Source: Tistrella mobilis KA081020-065 (GTDB lineage: Bacteria; Pseudomonadota; Alphaproteobacteria; Tistrellales; Tistrellaceae). From it: a stretch of 64,000 nt of DNA. The stretch spans positions 3,268,001-3,332,000 of the forward strand of contig NC_017956.1 in NCBI RefSeq assembly GCF_000264455.2, given 5' to 3'. Position numbers and translations under genes: made by a program. The notes under the pieces were generated by a model. It made no database searches. It had not been told where the DNA came from and worked only from the letters and a program-made list of their open reading frames with translations. Positions 20,334 to 32,423 of the stretch are shown one piece after another; the first letter of the stretch is position 1; every line of letters begins with the position of its first letter.

Positions 20334-21740
20334 ATGTCCCGACGCGACCGTCGCCGCCGCGCGGCCGCGGTCGCGCTTTCCCTGTCCCTGATCCTGCCCG
20401 GCCCGGTCTGGCCGGGCTGGGTGCGGACGGCGCGTGCCGAGGATCCGCCGAGCGGCCGAGACCTTCAGGCCACCGAGCGCGCCCGCGACGAAGCCCGCGC
20501 CCGGCGGGCCGAGCTGGAGCGCCGCGCCGCGGATGCCCGCGCCGAAGCCGAAGCCCTGGGGCTGCAGGCACGGGAAGCGGCCGCCGCTGTTCAGCGCCAG
20601 GAAGCGGCCCTTGCCGAACAGCGCGATGCCCTTGCCCGGCTGGAGGCCGAAATCTCGGCCCGCGAGACCGAACTTCAGGTTGAACGCGCCCATCTGGGCC
20701 GGCTGACCGAAGCCCTGATCCGGCTGCGCCGCCAGCCGCCCGAAGCGATGATCGCCCGCGACGGCCCGGCGACCGCCCCCATCCATGCCGGCATCCTGAT
20801 GGGTGCCACCCTGCCCGAGATCGAGGCGGAGGCACAGGCGCTGCGGAGCAAGCTTGCCGACCTCGCCAGTGCCAAGGCCGAGGCCGAGCGCCAGCGCGAG
20901 CGTATCGCCGCCACCCGCACCATGCTGGAGGGGGAACGGGTCCGGCTTGCAAAACTGATCGAAGACCGCCAGGGCCGCGCCAGCGCGCTGGACAGCGAGG
21001 CGACCCAGGAGGCAAGCCGTGCCCGCCAGCTGGCCGAACGGGCCGACGGCATCCGCGACCTGCTGGTCGCCCTGGAAGCCGAGCGCATGCAGAACGGCCC
21101 GGTGGTCAAGCCGGCAAGCCCCGAGGCCCGGGCCGGGGTGATCCCGCGGGCGAAGCCGAAACCGCCCCCACCGCCGCCGCCTCCCCCACCGCCGCCTCCC
21201 CCGCGGCAGGTTGCGGTCGCCACGCCCCCGCCACCGCCTCCCCCACCGACAGCGGCCCCGGCCACCAACCCTGGGGCACCGCCGCGCGATCCGGTGATGC
21301 CGCGCGTCGCCGGCACCCCGCCCGAACGCCAGGTGGCCGCCATCCCCGCCCCCGGTGCCGGCATCGCCCGGCGGCTGCCGGTGTCGGGGCGGATCGTCTC
21401 GCGCTTCGGCGATGTGCATGAAGGCCAGGAGCGGCCGGGCATCACCTATGCAACGCCCCCCGGTGCCACCGTCCTCACGCCCTTTGCCGGGCGGGTGGCC
21501 TTCGCCGGGCCGTTCCGCCATTATGGGCTGCTCTTGATCGTGGAACACGGCGACGGATATCATACCCTTCTCGCCGGCCTCGGCCGGCTCGACGCCCGTG
21601 TCGGCGATCGCGTCACCGCCGGCGATCCGATCGGCGCCATGGCCGACGGGGGCGGAACCGCCTATCTTTATCTCGAGGTTCGCCGTGGCGGCGATCCGGT
21701 CGATCCGGCGCCGCTTCTCGCCCGCGCCAACGGAGGCTGA
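20334..21740 (+). CDS. envC: EnvC-type murein hydrolase activator (degenerate LytM domain)
   Basis: 468 residues. An arginine-rich start and hydrophobic core form an export signal (cleavage near ARAED, about residue 37). A long coiled coil (about 40-255) is rich in Ala, Glu and Arg. A linker has a run of 14 prolines and then one of 8. A C-terminal LytM/M23 domain (about 345-465) lacks the zinc ligands: ERPGITY replaces the HxxxD motif and LYLEVRR the HxH motif, as in EnvC proteins that activate amidases instead of cutting peptidoglycan. It probably recruits division amidases at the septum. The envC-ctpA-yibQ order is conserved. Confidence 0.93.
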   Translation: MSRRDRRRRAAAVALSLSLILPGPVWPGWVRTARAEDPPSGRDLQATERARDEARARRAELERRAADARAEAEALGLQAREAAAAVQRQEAALAEQRDALARLEAEISARETELQVERAHLGRLTEALIRLRRQPPEAMIARDGPATAPIHAGILMGATLPEIEAEAQALRSKLADLASAKAEAERQRERIAATRTMLEGERVRLAKLIEDRQGRASALDSEATQEASRARQLAERADGIRDLLVALEAERMQNGPVVKPASPEARAGVIPRAKPKPPPPPPPPPPPPPPRQVAVATPPPPPPPPTAAPATNPGAPPRDPVMPRVAGTPPERQVAAIPAPGAGIARRLPVSGRIVSRFGDVHEGQERPGITYATPPGATVLTPFAGRVAFAGPFRHYGLLLIVEHGDGYHTLLAGLGRLDARVGDRVTAGDPIGAMADGGGTAYLYLEVRRGGDPVDPAPLLARANGG

Positions 21741-21833
21741 AGCCGCATGACGGCAGGGACGACAGGTCGAACCAGGAATGAGGCCGGAACACCGGCAGGC
21801 GGCAGACGGTCGACAGGAAAGGTCGGGACGACG

Positions 21834-23231
<1,398 letters not shown>

Positions 23232-23268
23232 TCATCGGACGGCCGGGCGCGACGGACGGGGACGGATC

Positions 23269-24579
23269 ATGGCCGCAGGATCCAAACGCAGGCGCGACCA
23301 GCCGACCGCCGCAAGCGGCCGGGGTGATGGTGCGCGCACGATCTGGACCATCACCGGCCTGCTTGCGCTTGCCGGTGTTGCGGCGGCCGGGCTGATCGCG
23401 CTTGCCGCCGCCCGGCCCGATCCGGAAACCGAGGCGCAGAAGCAGGCAGAGCGGAATCTGCCGCAGATCGTGCTGCCGATGCCGGCCTTCACCGACCCGG
23501 CCCCGCGCGGCAACCCGATCCAGGCCAGCCGCGAGGAACCGCTGGCCCGCGATACGCTGGCGACGGTGCGCGAGGCGGCGAACCAGCCGCCCGCAACCCC
23601 GCCGCCACCGCCGCCGCCCACCGCACCGGATGCGGCGGTGACCATGACGCCGGCCCCCGCCCCCGGCCTGACCCAGGAAAGCACCCAGGGCCCGCTGCCG
23701 GTGCGCGGCTCCGACGGAGAGGCGCCCTGGCAGGTTTATGCCCGCCCCTTCGATCGCAGCGATGCCCGCCCCCGGGTCGGGCTGGTGATCGGCGGGCTGG
23801 GCTTTTCCGAGACGGCGACCAAGGCGGCCATCGATCTGCCGGGTGCGGTGACGCTGGCCTTCTCCCCCTATGCGCCGGAACTCGGCCGCTGGATCGGCCT
23901 TGCCCGTCAGGCCGGCCACGAGGTGATGATCGAACTGCCGATGGAGCCCGACGGCTATCCGCGCAACGACGCCGGCCCTGCTGCCCTGCTGACGACGCTG
24001 GAGCCCGCCCGCAACCGCGAGCGACTGCAATGGACGCTGAGCCGGGTGACCGGCTATGTCGGGGTGAAGCCGCTGATGGGCGACCGGTTCATGCGCTCCC
24101 CCCAGCATCTCCGGCCCGTGCTCGACGAGCTGCAGGAGCGGGGCGTGATGATGGTGGTGCAGGAAGAAAGCGACACCGATGTCGGCGCGGCACTCGCCCG
24201 CGAGATCGGCGTGCCGCGGGCGACCGCGCGGCTGACGGTCGACGCCGTGGCGACGCCTCAAGCGATCGATCAGCGGCTGAATGCGCTGGAAAGCCTGGCC
24301 CGGCGCGAGGGCAAGGCGCTGGCCGTGGCCGATGCCTGGCCGGTCACCCTGGAACGGGTGGCCAACTGGATCCGCACCATCGAAAGCCGCGGCGTGGCCT
24401 TCGCGCCGGCAACGGCCCTTGCCGAGGCGCCGGGCCTTGCCCCCGATGGCGGTGCGGCCCCGCCGGCCGTGTCGGGCCCTGCCTCGACACCGGCCACCAC
24501 GGCGCCGGCCGAAAGCACCCCGGCCCCGGCCAGCGACGCCCATGCCCCTGGCGGCGCGGCCCATGGTGGCGGGCATTGA
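23269..24579 (+). CDS. Divergent polysaccharide deacetylase family protein (YibQ-like)
   Basis: 436 residues. One N-terminal membrane span (about 27-49, [23 protein letters not shown]) anchors a periplasmic domain after a proline-rich linker. The domain (about 160-395) begins [36 protein letters not shown] and includes [22 protein letters not shown] and GRRSL-like equivalents (GDRFMRSPQ), matching divergent polysaccharide deacetylases. It sits between ctpA and rppH, its conserved place with envC-ctpA, suggesting a peptidoglycan-related role. Its activity is not established. The C-terminus is Ala/Pro-rich and ends with a Gly/His cluster. Confidence 0.88.
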   Translation: MAAGSKRRRDQPTAASGRGDGARTIWTITGLLALAGVAAAGLIALAAARPDPETEAQKQAERNLPQIVLPMPAFTDPAPRGNPIQASREEPLARDTLATVREAANQPPATPPPPPPPTAPDAAVTMTPAPAPGLTQESTQGPLPVRGSDGEAPWQVYARPFDRSDARPRVGLVIGGLGFSETATKAAIDLPGAVTLAFSPYAPELGRWIGLARQAGHEVMIELPMEPDGYPRNDAGPAALLTTLEPARNRERLQWTLSRVTGYVGVKPLMGDRFMRSPQHLRPVLDELQERGVMMVVQEESDTDVGAALAREIGVPRATARLTVDAVATPQAIDQRLNALESLARREGKALAVADAWPVTLERVANWIRTIESRGVAFAPATALAEAPGLAPDGGAAPPAVSGPASTPATTAPAESTPAPASDAHAPGGAAHGGGH

Positions 24580-24661
24580 GCAAGTGACTGCGCCGCGCAC
24601 AGGCATGTGGCGCGCCCTCCCCAAGATCACCCCCCAAGATACAGTCGTCCCGGAGAACATC

Positions 24662-25138
24662 ATGGCCGCGGATCCCGCCGATCTTCCCTATCGTCCCTGC
24701 GTCGGCATCATGCTGCTCAACCCCACCCGCGAGGTTTTCGTGGGCCAGCGCATCGACACCACGGCCGAGGCCTGGCAGATGCCCCAAGGCGGCATCGATC
24801 CCGGGGAAAGCCCCGAGGTCACCGCTCTGCGCGAGCTGAAGGAAGAGATCGGCACCGACAAGGCCCGGATCCTCGCCGAAACCGCCGACTGGCTGACCTA
24901 TGACCTGCCGGCGGAGCTGATCGGCAAGGTCTGGGGCGGCAGGTATCGTGGCCAGCGCCAGAAATGGTTCGCCATGGACTTCCTCGGCACCGATGCCGAT
25001 ATCGATCTTGCCACCGAACACCCCGAATTCGACCGCTGGCGCTGGCTGCCGGCGCAGGATCTTCCGCGGATGATCGTGCCGTTCAAGCGCGCCCTTTATG
25101 AACAGGTGCTGGCCGAATTCGACCATCTGCTGCGCTGA
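24662..25138 (+). CDS. rppH: RNA pyrophosphohydrolase (Nudix)
   Basis: 158 residues from the ATG at 24662, the normal RppH length. The Nudix box [22 protein letters not shown] is complete apart from the split shown here ([10 protein letters not shown], then REL-KEEIG). [21 protein letters not shown] and WQMPQGG precede it, and [19 protein letters not shown] follows, all typical. It removes pyrophosphate from 5'-triphosphorylated mRNA to start RNase E decay, or hydrolyses dinucleoside polyphosphates. It is the last gene of the gpmI-envC-ctpA-yibQ-rppH run. Confidence 0.95.
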   Translation: MAADPADLPYRPCVGIMLLNPTREVFVGQRIDTTAEAWQMPQGGIDPGESPEVTALRELKEEIGTDKARILAETADWLTYDLPAELIGKVWGGRYRGQRQKWFAMDFLGTDADIDLATEHPEFDRWRWLPAQDLPRMIVPFKRALYEQVLAEFDHLLR

Positions 25139-25212
25139 GCGGCGGCAGGCGGCGGGCATGTTCACCACCTTCAGGTGACGTGCCCATTGACGCGGGGGGC
25201 CGGCTCGTTCAC

Positions 25213-25236
25213 CGTTATATCTGCCCAGATATAGCG
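25213..25236. promoter_or_regulatory. Mo-box (ModE binding site) upstream of modA
   Basis: CGTTATATCT-GCCC-AGATATAGCG is a palindrome with 9 of 10 matching arm positions and resembles the ModE operator core (CGTTATAT and its complement). It ends 9 bases before the modA start, where bound regulator with molybdate would block transcription or translation start-up. The likely ligand protein is encoded at 27932-28390. Confidence 0.85.
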
Positions 25237-25245
25237 GAGCCCCCC

Positions 25246-26043
25246 ATGAAAGCCTTTCTGACCGGCCTGCTGCTTGCCGCCCTTGCCGTCACCACCAGCC
25301 AGAGCCGGGCAGAGGCCGCGGACCGGCCATTGCTGGTTTTTGCCGCCGCCAGCCTTGCCGAGGTGATGGATGAAGCCGGCAAGGGTTTCGTGGCCAAAGG
25401 CGGAGAGGCGCCGCAGGTCTCCCTTGCCGGATCGGGCACGCTGGCCCGGCAGATCATCGCCGGGGCGCCGGCGACGCTGTTCATCTCCGCCCATCCCAAA
25501 TGGGTCGACGAGGTCGAAAAGGCCGGGCTGACCCGCGAGATCCGCCCCTATGCCGCCAACCGGGTCGTGCTGGTGGTGGCGAAGGACAGTGCGGCCACCC
25601 CGCCCGCCGATGACGGCGATGCCGCCTTGTCCGCCGCCATCGATGCGGTGATCGGCGCCGACGGCCGGCTGGCGATCGGCGATCCGGCAAGTGTGCCGGC
25701 CGGGCAATATGCCCGCGACGCCCTCACCTCGCTCGGCATCTGGTCGAAGATCGAGCCGCGTACCGCGCCGGTCGAGAATGTCCGGGTCGCGCTGTCGCTG
25801 GTGGCCCGTGGCGAGGCGCCGGCCGGGATCGTCTATGCCTCGGATGCCGCAGCCGAACCCGATGTGAAGGTTCTGGCGGTGCTGCCGGAACGGCTGCACC
25901 AGCCGGTGCGCTATCCGGCGGCCCTGCTGGGCGGCGCCGATGAAGAGGCAGCACCGTCGGCGGTCGCCTTCCTTGACTACCTGACAGGTCCCGAAGGGGC
26001 GGATATCCTGCGCAGGCACGGATTGGAGCCGATCGCGAAGTGA
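25246..26043 (+). CDS. modA: Molybdate ABC transporter substrate-binding protein
   Basis: 265 residues from the ATG at 25246. The signal peptide is MKAFLTGLLLAALAVTTSQSRA (cleavage near AEA). The mature protein starts with LLVFAAASLAEVMDEAGKGF and has VSLAGSGTLARQIIAGAPATLFISAHPKWVDE, the ModA anion-binding motifs. It captures molybdate or tungstate in the periplasm. It heads the modABC operon behind a Mo-box, so molybdate repression is expected. Confidence 0.96.
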   Translation: MKAFLTGLLLAALAVTTSQSRAEAADRPLLVFAAASLAEVMDEAGKGFVAKGGEAPQVSLAGSGTLARQIIAGAPATLFISAHPKWVDEVEKAGLTREIRPYAANRVVLVVAKDSAATPPADDGDAALSAAIDAVIGADGRLAIGDPASVPAGQYARDALTSLGIWSKIEPRTAPVENVRVALSLVARGEAPAGIVYASDAAAEPDVKVLAVLPERLHQPVRYPAALLGGADEEAAPSAVAFLDYLTGPEGADILRRHGLEPIAK

Positions 26044-26077
26044 CCTGCACGCCCCGGAACATCGGCAGGACGACGGC

Positions 26078-26839
26078 ATGACCGGCTGGCCCGGCCTGGA
26101 CTGGATGGGCCTGGACTGGATGGGTCCCGCCGAACGCGATGCCATCCTGCTCAGCCTGCAGGTGGCCTCGGTGGCGCTCGCCTGTCTGCTGCCCGTGGCG
26201 GTGATGCTGGGCTGGATCCTGGCCCGCTGGAAATCCGAGGCACGGGTGGTGCTGGACGTCATCGTCCACCTGCCGCTGGTCATGCCGCCGGTGGTGACCG
26301 GCTTCCTGCTGCTGCTGGCCTTCGGGCGCAAGGGGCCGATCGGCGCCGTACTGGACCAGGTCTTCGGTCTGGTCTTCGCCTTTCGCTGGACCGGCGCCGC
26401 CCTTGCCGCGGCGGTGATGGCCCTGCCCCTGGTGGTCCGCCCGATCCGGCTGGCTTTCGAAGCGGCGGATCCGCGGCTGACCGAGGCGGCCTCCAGCCTG
26501 GGCGTCCCGCCCTGGCGGTCGTTTCTCACCATCACCCTGCCTCTCGCCCTGCCGGGGATTCTGGCCGGCATGATCCTGGGCTTCGCAAAATGCCTCGGCG
26601 AATTCGGGGCGACCGTCACTTTCGTGTCGAACATCCCCGGTGAGACCCGCACATTGTCGCTGGCGATCCAGACCCTGCTGTCCGCCCCGGGCGGCGACGG
26701 GCCGGCGCTGCGCCTGGCGCTGGTCGGGATCGTGATCGCCGTCGCCGCCCTGATCCTGGCCGAGATCGTGACCCGGATCATGCGCCGCCGGCTCGGCCTC
26801 GACCTGCCGCGGTCGCGACGGTCGCGAGGCCCGGCATGA
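26078..26839 (+). CDS. modB: Molybdate ABC transporter permease
   Basis: 253 residues with about five membrane spans. The coupling-helix EAA motif reads EAASSLGVPPWRSFLTITLPLALPGILAG, followed by FAKCLGEFGATVTFVSNIPGETRTL, typical of ModB. N-terminal repeats of GLDWMG before the first span are unusual. It overlaps modC by 4 bases (ATGA). Confidence 0.95.
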   Translation: MTGWPGLDWMGLDWMGPAERDAILLSLQVASVALACLLPVAVMLGWILARWKSEARVVLDVIVHLPLVMPPVVTGFLLLLAFGRKGPIGAVLDQVFGLVFAFRWTGAALAAAVMALPLVVRPIRLAFEAADPRLTEAASSLGVPPWRSFLTITLPLALPGILAGMILGFAKCLGEFGATVTFVSNIPGETRTLSLAIQTLLSAPGGDGPALRLALVGIVIAVAALILAEIVTRIMRRRLGLDLPRSRRSRGPA

Positions 26840-27957
26840 CGATCGCCATCCGCATCGCCCATCGGCTGACCGCCGGCTTCGCGCTCGATATCGACCTCGC
26901 TTTGCCGGCCCATGGCGTCACCGCGATCTTCGGCCGCTCCGGTGCCGGCAAATCGACGCTGCTTTCGGCCGTCGCGGGCTTCCTGTCTCCCGAAGACGGC
27001 CGCATCAGCATCGACGGCACAACCCTGTTCGATCGCGCCAGCGGTACCAACCTTGCCCCGCACAGGCGGCGGGTGGCGGTGGTGTTTCAGGATGCCCGCC
27101 TGTTCCCGCATCTCTCCGTCCGGCGCAATCTGGATTATGCCCGCCGCCATGGCCCGGCGCGGCCGGCCATCGGGCGGTTCGATGCGGTGGTCGATCTTCT
27201 GGGACTGGAGGCGCTGCTGGAACGCAAGCCGCGCACGCTCTCGGGCGGGGAGGCGCAGCGTGTGGCGCTGGGCCGGGCGCTGCTGGCGGAGCCCCGGCTT
27301 CTGCTGCTCGACGAGCCGCTTGCGGCGCTGGACGGCGCCCGCAAGGACGAGATCCTGCCCTTCCTCGACCGTCTGGCGCGCGAGGGAGAGGTTCCCATGC
27401 TCTATGTCAGCCACGCCCTCGACGAGGTCATGCGGCTGGCCGACCATCTGGTGCTGATGGAAGACGGGCGCGTGATCGCGAGCGGCGGCACAACCCGGGT
27501 GACCGCCGATCCGGCCCTGGCGCGGATCGCAGGCGAGGCTGCGCGGGGCGGCGTGCTCGATCTGCTGGTCACCGGCCTGCCGGATGGCGACGGACTGCTG
27601 GAACTGGCCGTCGGCCAGGGCCGGTTGCGGCTCGCCGCCGGTCCGACGCCACCGCCGCCAGGCAACATGATGCGCCTCAGGGTGGCGGCACGCGACGTCG
27701 CCCTCGCATTGGATGGTGCGGCACTCGATGCCGCCGGGCTCAGCATCCGCAACCGCCTGCCCTGCCGGGTGACCGCGGTGACGCAGGAAGCGGACGGGCT
27801 GGTGGCGGTGGCCCTGGAGATCGAGGGCACAGACACTGATGGAGGGGAGAGCGGCCGTCTGCTCGCGCGGATCACACCTGCCGCGGCGCGGGATCTGAGG
27901 CTGGAGCCCGGGCGACCCGTGCTGGCCCTGATCAAGACCCTGGCTCTGGGGACGTAG
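26836..27957 (+). CDS. modC: Molybdate ABC transporter ATP-binding protein
   Basis: 373 residues. Walker A is GRSGAGKST (about 34-42), the signature motif LSGGEAQRVALGRAL, Walker B RLLLLDEPLAALD and the switch histidine in YVSHALDEV. The C-terminal part (about 290-373) is a Mop/TOBE domain (SIRNRLPCRVTAVTQE) that binds oxyanion and can inhibit transport. Its last 26 bases overlap the convergent ModE-type gene. Confidence 0.96.
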   Translation: MTIAIRIAHRLTAGFALDIDLALPAHGVTAIFGRSGAGKSTLLSAVAGFLSPEDGRISIDGTTLFDRASGTNLAPHRRRVAVVFQDARLFPHLSVRRNLDYARRHGPARPAIGRFDAVVDLLGLEALLERKPRTLSGGEAQRVALGRALLAEPRLLLLDEPLAALDGARKDEILPFLDRLAREGEVPMLYVSHALDEVMRLADHLVLMEDGRVIASGGTTRVTADPALARIAGEAARGGVLDLLVTGLPDGDGLLELAVGQGRLRLAAGPTPPPPGNMMRLRVAARDVALALDGAALDAAGLSIRNRLPCRVTAVTQEADGLVAVALEIEGTDTDGGESGRLLARITPAAARDLRLEPGRPVLALIKTLALGT

Positions 27958-28390
27958 GGCCTGGGGGTACAGGGTCCGGGGATACAGGGTCCGGGGAGAT
28001 AGGGTCTGAGGATACCGGGCTGACCGGCCCCGCCAGATCCGCGAAGCGGGCAAGAGGCGCCTCGGCGGCCGCCGAGGCTGCCTCCAGCGCGGCCCGATAG
28101 GCCGCCAGCACGGCATGTCCGGTCTCTGTCAGCAGGGCACCGCCGCCGCCGGCGCCGCCGGCCTGACGCTGGACCAGCGGCGCGGCGAACTCGGCATTCA
28201 TGGCCTCGATCAGCCGCCAGGCGCGCGCATAGGACATGCCCATCTCGCGGCCGGCCGCCGCGATCGATCCCAGAGCCTCGACATGGGCAAGCAGGGCGGC
28301 CTTGCCAGGTCCGAACCGGCGGCCGCCCGGCAGATCGATGCGCAGGGACAGGGTGCCAGAGGGCAGGTTGGCAGGCGCCGCCTCGGCCAT
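27932..28390 (-). CDS. ModE-type molybdate regulator lacking the molybdate-binding domain
   Basis: 152 residues. The winged-helix LysR-like domain of ModE (about 12-115) is clear: GPGKAALLAHVEALGSIAAAGREMGMSYARAWRLIEAMN and a glycine-rich segment GGAGGGGALLTETG. The two C-terminal Mop/TOBE domains of full ModE are absent; instead there is a Ser/Asp/Pro repeat tail encoded by a 15-base tandem repeat. It is convergent with modC (26-base overlap) and its start overlaps the stop of the ferritin-like gene by one base, so the two are coupled. It probably binds the Mo-box; how it would sense molybdate is unclear. Confidence 0.87.
   Translation of the reverse strand: MAEAAPANLPSGTLSLRIDLPGGRRFGPGKAALLAHVEALGSIAAAGREMGMSYARAWRLIEAMNAEFAAPLVQRQAGGAGGGGALLTETGHAVLAAYRAALEAASAAAEAPLARFADLAGPVSPVSSDPISPDPVSPDPVPPGPTSPEPGS
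27956..28015. repeat. Four 15-base tandem repeats at the modC/modE-type junction
   Basis: Imperfect units related to AGGGTCCGGGGATAC start at 27956, 27971, 27986 and 28001. On the minus strand they encode the pentapeptides VSSDP, ISPDP, VSPDP and VPPGP at the end of the ModE-type protein. The unit length preserves that frame. Confidence 0.85.
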
Positions 28391-29205
28391 CAGGCGGCGC
28401 GCCGCTCCAGCCAGCCGACCTTCTTACGCATCAGCCACCAGGATGCATCGCCCAGCAGCCGGGCCACCCGGCTCTGCGGATCCAGCCCGGCCGCCTTGCA
28501 GGTCATCATGACCGCGCGCTCGACATGCGGGCGCTTGTACATGCCATAGGCACGCCGGCTGTAGGCGGCGATGCAGGCGGAGCGGTCATAGGGTCCGGCA
28601 AGCCCGTTGGCGCAGTGATAGGCATAGGCCAGTTCGTCATCCTCGGTCTCGCGGATGCGGCTGAGCGCGATCATCAGCCGGCGGGTCGGGCCCAGCTGCT
28701 CCCGCTCCAGATAGCGGTTCAGGTGGTTGTAGAACAGCTTGTAATGGCGCAGCTCGTCCGCCCGGATGCGCATGGCGATGGATTTCAGGACCGGTTCTTC
28801 GGTCGCGGCCGCCATGGCGCCATAGAAGGACGAGGTGCCGACCTCGACGATGCAGCGGGCGACCAGCTCCCCCGAACGTGACCCGCGAATCGACTGCTTG
28901 GCGTCGAGCGGCAGGGTGATGTCACGCGTGAAGCGGGCGAAGGCGTCATCGAAGTCGAAGGTCGGATCGGCGTATTCGGCCCAGCGGCGGAGGGCGCGGC
29001 CGTGCTGCACCTCCTCTTCCGCCCAGTCCTTCGCGGCCTGGCAGAAGTCGGGATCATCGGCGAACACGCTGCACAGATAGGCCGCGTAGTCGTAGCCGTT
29101 ATGCTCAACCAGCGCGGCCGCCTTCACGGCCTTCAGGATCTCGGGGTCGACCTTCGAGGGGTCGAAGTGCTCCCAGGCGATGTCGTCGATCGTCCAATGT
29201 TTCAT
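28390..29205 (-). CDS. Ferritin-like diiron protein
   Basis: 271 residues from the ATG at 29205 (an earlier ATG at 29223 adds six residues). A four-helix ferritin-like fold is suggested by repeated carboxylate/histidine motifs: AALVEHNGYDYAAYL, WAEEEVQHGRALRRW, CIVEVGTSSFYGAM and IRADELRHYKLFYNHL. These supply Glu, ExxxH-type and ExxH ligands for two metals, as in rubrerythrins and related proteins. No signal peptide and no rubredoxin domain are present. Function is unassigned. It is the promoter-proximal gene of a pair with the short ModE regulator, which suggests a link to molybdate or metal balance. Confidence 0.75.
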   Translation of the reverse strand: MKHWTIDDIAWEHFDPSKVDPEILKAVKAAALVEHNGYDYAAYLCSVFADDPDFCQAAKDWAEEEVQHGRALRRWAEYADPTFDFDDAFARFTRDITLPLDAKQSIRGSRSGELVARCIVEVGTSSFYGAMAAATEEPVLKSIAMRIRADELRHYKLFYNHLNRYLEREQLGPTRRLMIALSRIRETEDDELAYAYHCANGLAGPYDRSACIAAYSRRAYGMYKRPHVERAVMMTCKAAGLDPQSRVARLLGDASWWLMRKKVGWLERRAA

Positions 29206-29386
29206 AGGGCTTACCCGCGTCAATCCGGTTCACGCAAGGCAGGGACAGGGGGCCATATTTCCCTCCCCACCGCTCGTATGCGGAGCGTTGGCGGCGCATC
29301 TCTTAACAAGTGGTGAACGCTTCACCAAGGTCAAGGCCACATCATCTATTGCCATCCTGACCGAAAAGGCACCGGTTGCGGGTGAC

Positions 29387-29428
29387 AAAAAAAGAGCGAC
29401 CGCCCCCACGGGACGGTCGCTCTTTTTT
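29387..29428. terminator. Strong bidirectional intrinsic terminator
   Basis: A 14-base perfect stem (29389-29402 against 29414-29427) has an A-run on one side and a T-run on the other, so it can end transcription from both directions. It closes the atp operon on the minus strand. Confidence 0.92.
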
Positions 29429-29489
29429 CACGGAACCCGCACGGCATCGCGTGATGCCGGCAGCCCCTATGTCGTCATGCGCCGGACGG

Positions 29490-29891
29490 TCAGGCGACCG
29501 CCTGGAGCAGGGCCTCGGCCTCGGCGATCTTCCGCTCGGCGGAGAGGCGCTCGGCCTCGTCGCGCGCCAGCGAGAGATCCTCACGAGCCGCCTTGGCACG
29601 GGCCTCGGCGTCGCCGCGGTTGACGTCCTTGAGGTTGAGGGCGTCCTCGGCGAGCACGATGCAGCTCGCTTCGGTGACCTCGACCATGCCGCCGGCGACG
29701 AACAGACGATCGACGACCGTCTGGCCCTCATAGACCTCGATCACCCCCGGACGCATGGTCGCGATCAGGGGTGCGTGGCCGGGCAGGACACCGAAATGTC
29801 CCTCCGACCCGGGGACGACGACCATGTCGACATCCCGGGCCAGGAGCAGACGCTCCGGCGACACCAGCTCGAACCTGACCTTGTCCGACAT
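29490..29891 (-). CDS. atpC: ATP synthase F1 subunit epsilon
   Basis: 133 residues. The N-terminal beta-sandwich begins KVRFELVSPERLLLARDVDMVVVPGSEGHFGVLPGHAPLIATMRPG and is followed by two C-terminal helices (EARAKAAREDLSLARDEAERLSAERKIAEAEALLQAV). It is part of the rotor stalk with gamma. It is the last gene of atpHAGDC, upstream of the bidirectional terminator. Confidence 0.97.
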   Translation of the reverse strand: MSDKVRFELVSPERLLLARDVDMVVVPGSEGHFGVLPGHAPLIATMRPGVIEVYEGQTVVDRLFVAGGMVEVTEASCIVLAEDALNLKDVNRGDAEARAKAAREDLSLARDEAERLSAERKIAEAEALLQAVA

Positions 29892-29948
29892 CGGTCAGCG
29901 CCTTTCTCGTAGGTGGGCGGGCCGTTAAGCGTGACGAAAGGCTGCGGC

Positions 29949-31448
<1,500 letters not shown>

Positions 31449-32342
31449 TTACAGCGCCTCGGCGCCGGAAATGATTTCGATCAGCTCGCGCGTGATGACC
31501 GCCTGACGCGTGCGGTTGTATTCCAGCGTCAGCTTGCCGATCATCTCGCCGGCATTGCGGGTGGCGTTGTCCATCGCCGTCATCCGCGCGCCCTGCTCGC
31601 TGGCCGCATTCTCGAGCAGACCCTTGAAGATCTGGACCGAGATGTTGCGCGGCAGAAGGTCGGCGAGGATCGCCTCCTCCTCGGGCTCGTACTCGTAGAC
31701 AGCGCCGCTGCCCGCCGCAGTCGCCTGCGTATCGTTCGCGGCCTCGGGGGTCGCGAACGGCACCAGCTGCTGCAGGGTCACCACCTGATTGATCGCCGAC
31801 TTGAAGTGGCTGAAAATCAGGGTGGCGACGTCGAACTCACCGGCTTCGTAGAGCGCGATCACCTTGTCGCCGATGGCCTGAGCCTCGGAGAAGGCCAGAC
31901 GCTTGCGGCCGATGCCCTCGACGGTATCGATGATCAGGCTGCCGTATTCGCGGCGCAGCTGGTCGCGGCCCTTGCGGCCCACGCACAGCACCTTCACCGT
32001 CTTGCCCTGGGCGGTCAGGATCTGGATCTGACGCTTCGCGGCACGCACGAGGCTGGTGTTGAAGCCGCCGCACAGGCCGCGATCCGCCGTCGCCAGGATC
32101 AGCAGATGCACCTGATCGCTGCCCGAACCGGCGAGCAGCTTCGGCGTGGTGTCGGTCACGATCACACGCGAAGCGAGCGAGCGGAGCACACGCTCCATAC
32201 GCTCGGCATAGGGACGCGAAGCCTCGACCTGCTCGGTGGCACGGCGCAGCTTCGACGCCGCGACCATCTGCATGGCCTTGGTGATCTTCTGCGTCGCCTT
32301 GACGCTGTTGATGCGGACTTTGAGGTTCTTCAGGTTAGGCAT
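31449..32342 (-). CDS. atpG: ATP synthase F1 subunit gamma
   Basis: 297 residues starting [20 protein letters not shown] and ending [24 protein letters not shown], the two coiled-coil ends of the central stalk. [22 protein letters not shown] is the conserved middle motif. A hypervariable insert ([23 protein letters not shown]) is present around residue 200. It is preceded by a structured 172-base gap after atpA. Confidence 0.98.
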   Translation of the reverse strand: MPNLKNLKVRINSVKATQKITKAMQMVAASKLRRATEQVEASRPYAERMERVLRSLASRVIVTDTTPKLLAGSGSDQVHLLILATADRGLCGGFNTSLVRAAKRQIQILTAQGKTVKVLCVGRKGRDQLRREYGSLIIDTVEGIGRKRLAFSEAQAIGDKVIALYEAGEFDVATLIFSHFKSAINQVVTLQQLVPFATPEAANDTQATAAGSGAVYEYEPEEEAILADLLPRNISVQIFKGLLENAASEQGARMTAMDNATRNAGEMIGKLTLEYNRTRQAVITRELIEIISGAEAL

Positions 32343-32423
32343 TCGGCTGACCCTTGATCGACCCCGGAGGTGGATCCTGTCCGTCGCGGCCCGGAACCCC
32401 GGACCTGATATGCCCGGCCGCGG

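Noticed and set aside
27956-28015. Short direct repeats as a CRISPR-like array
   Set aside because: Units are only 15 bases, contiguous with no spacers, in frame with a protein tail, and no cas gene is present.
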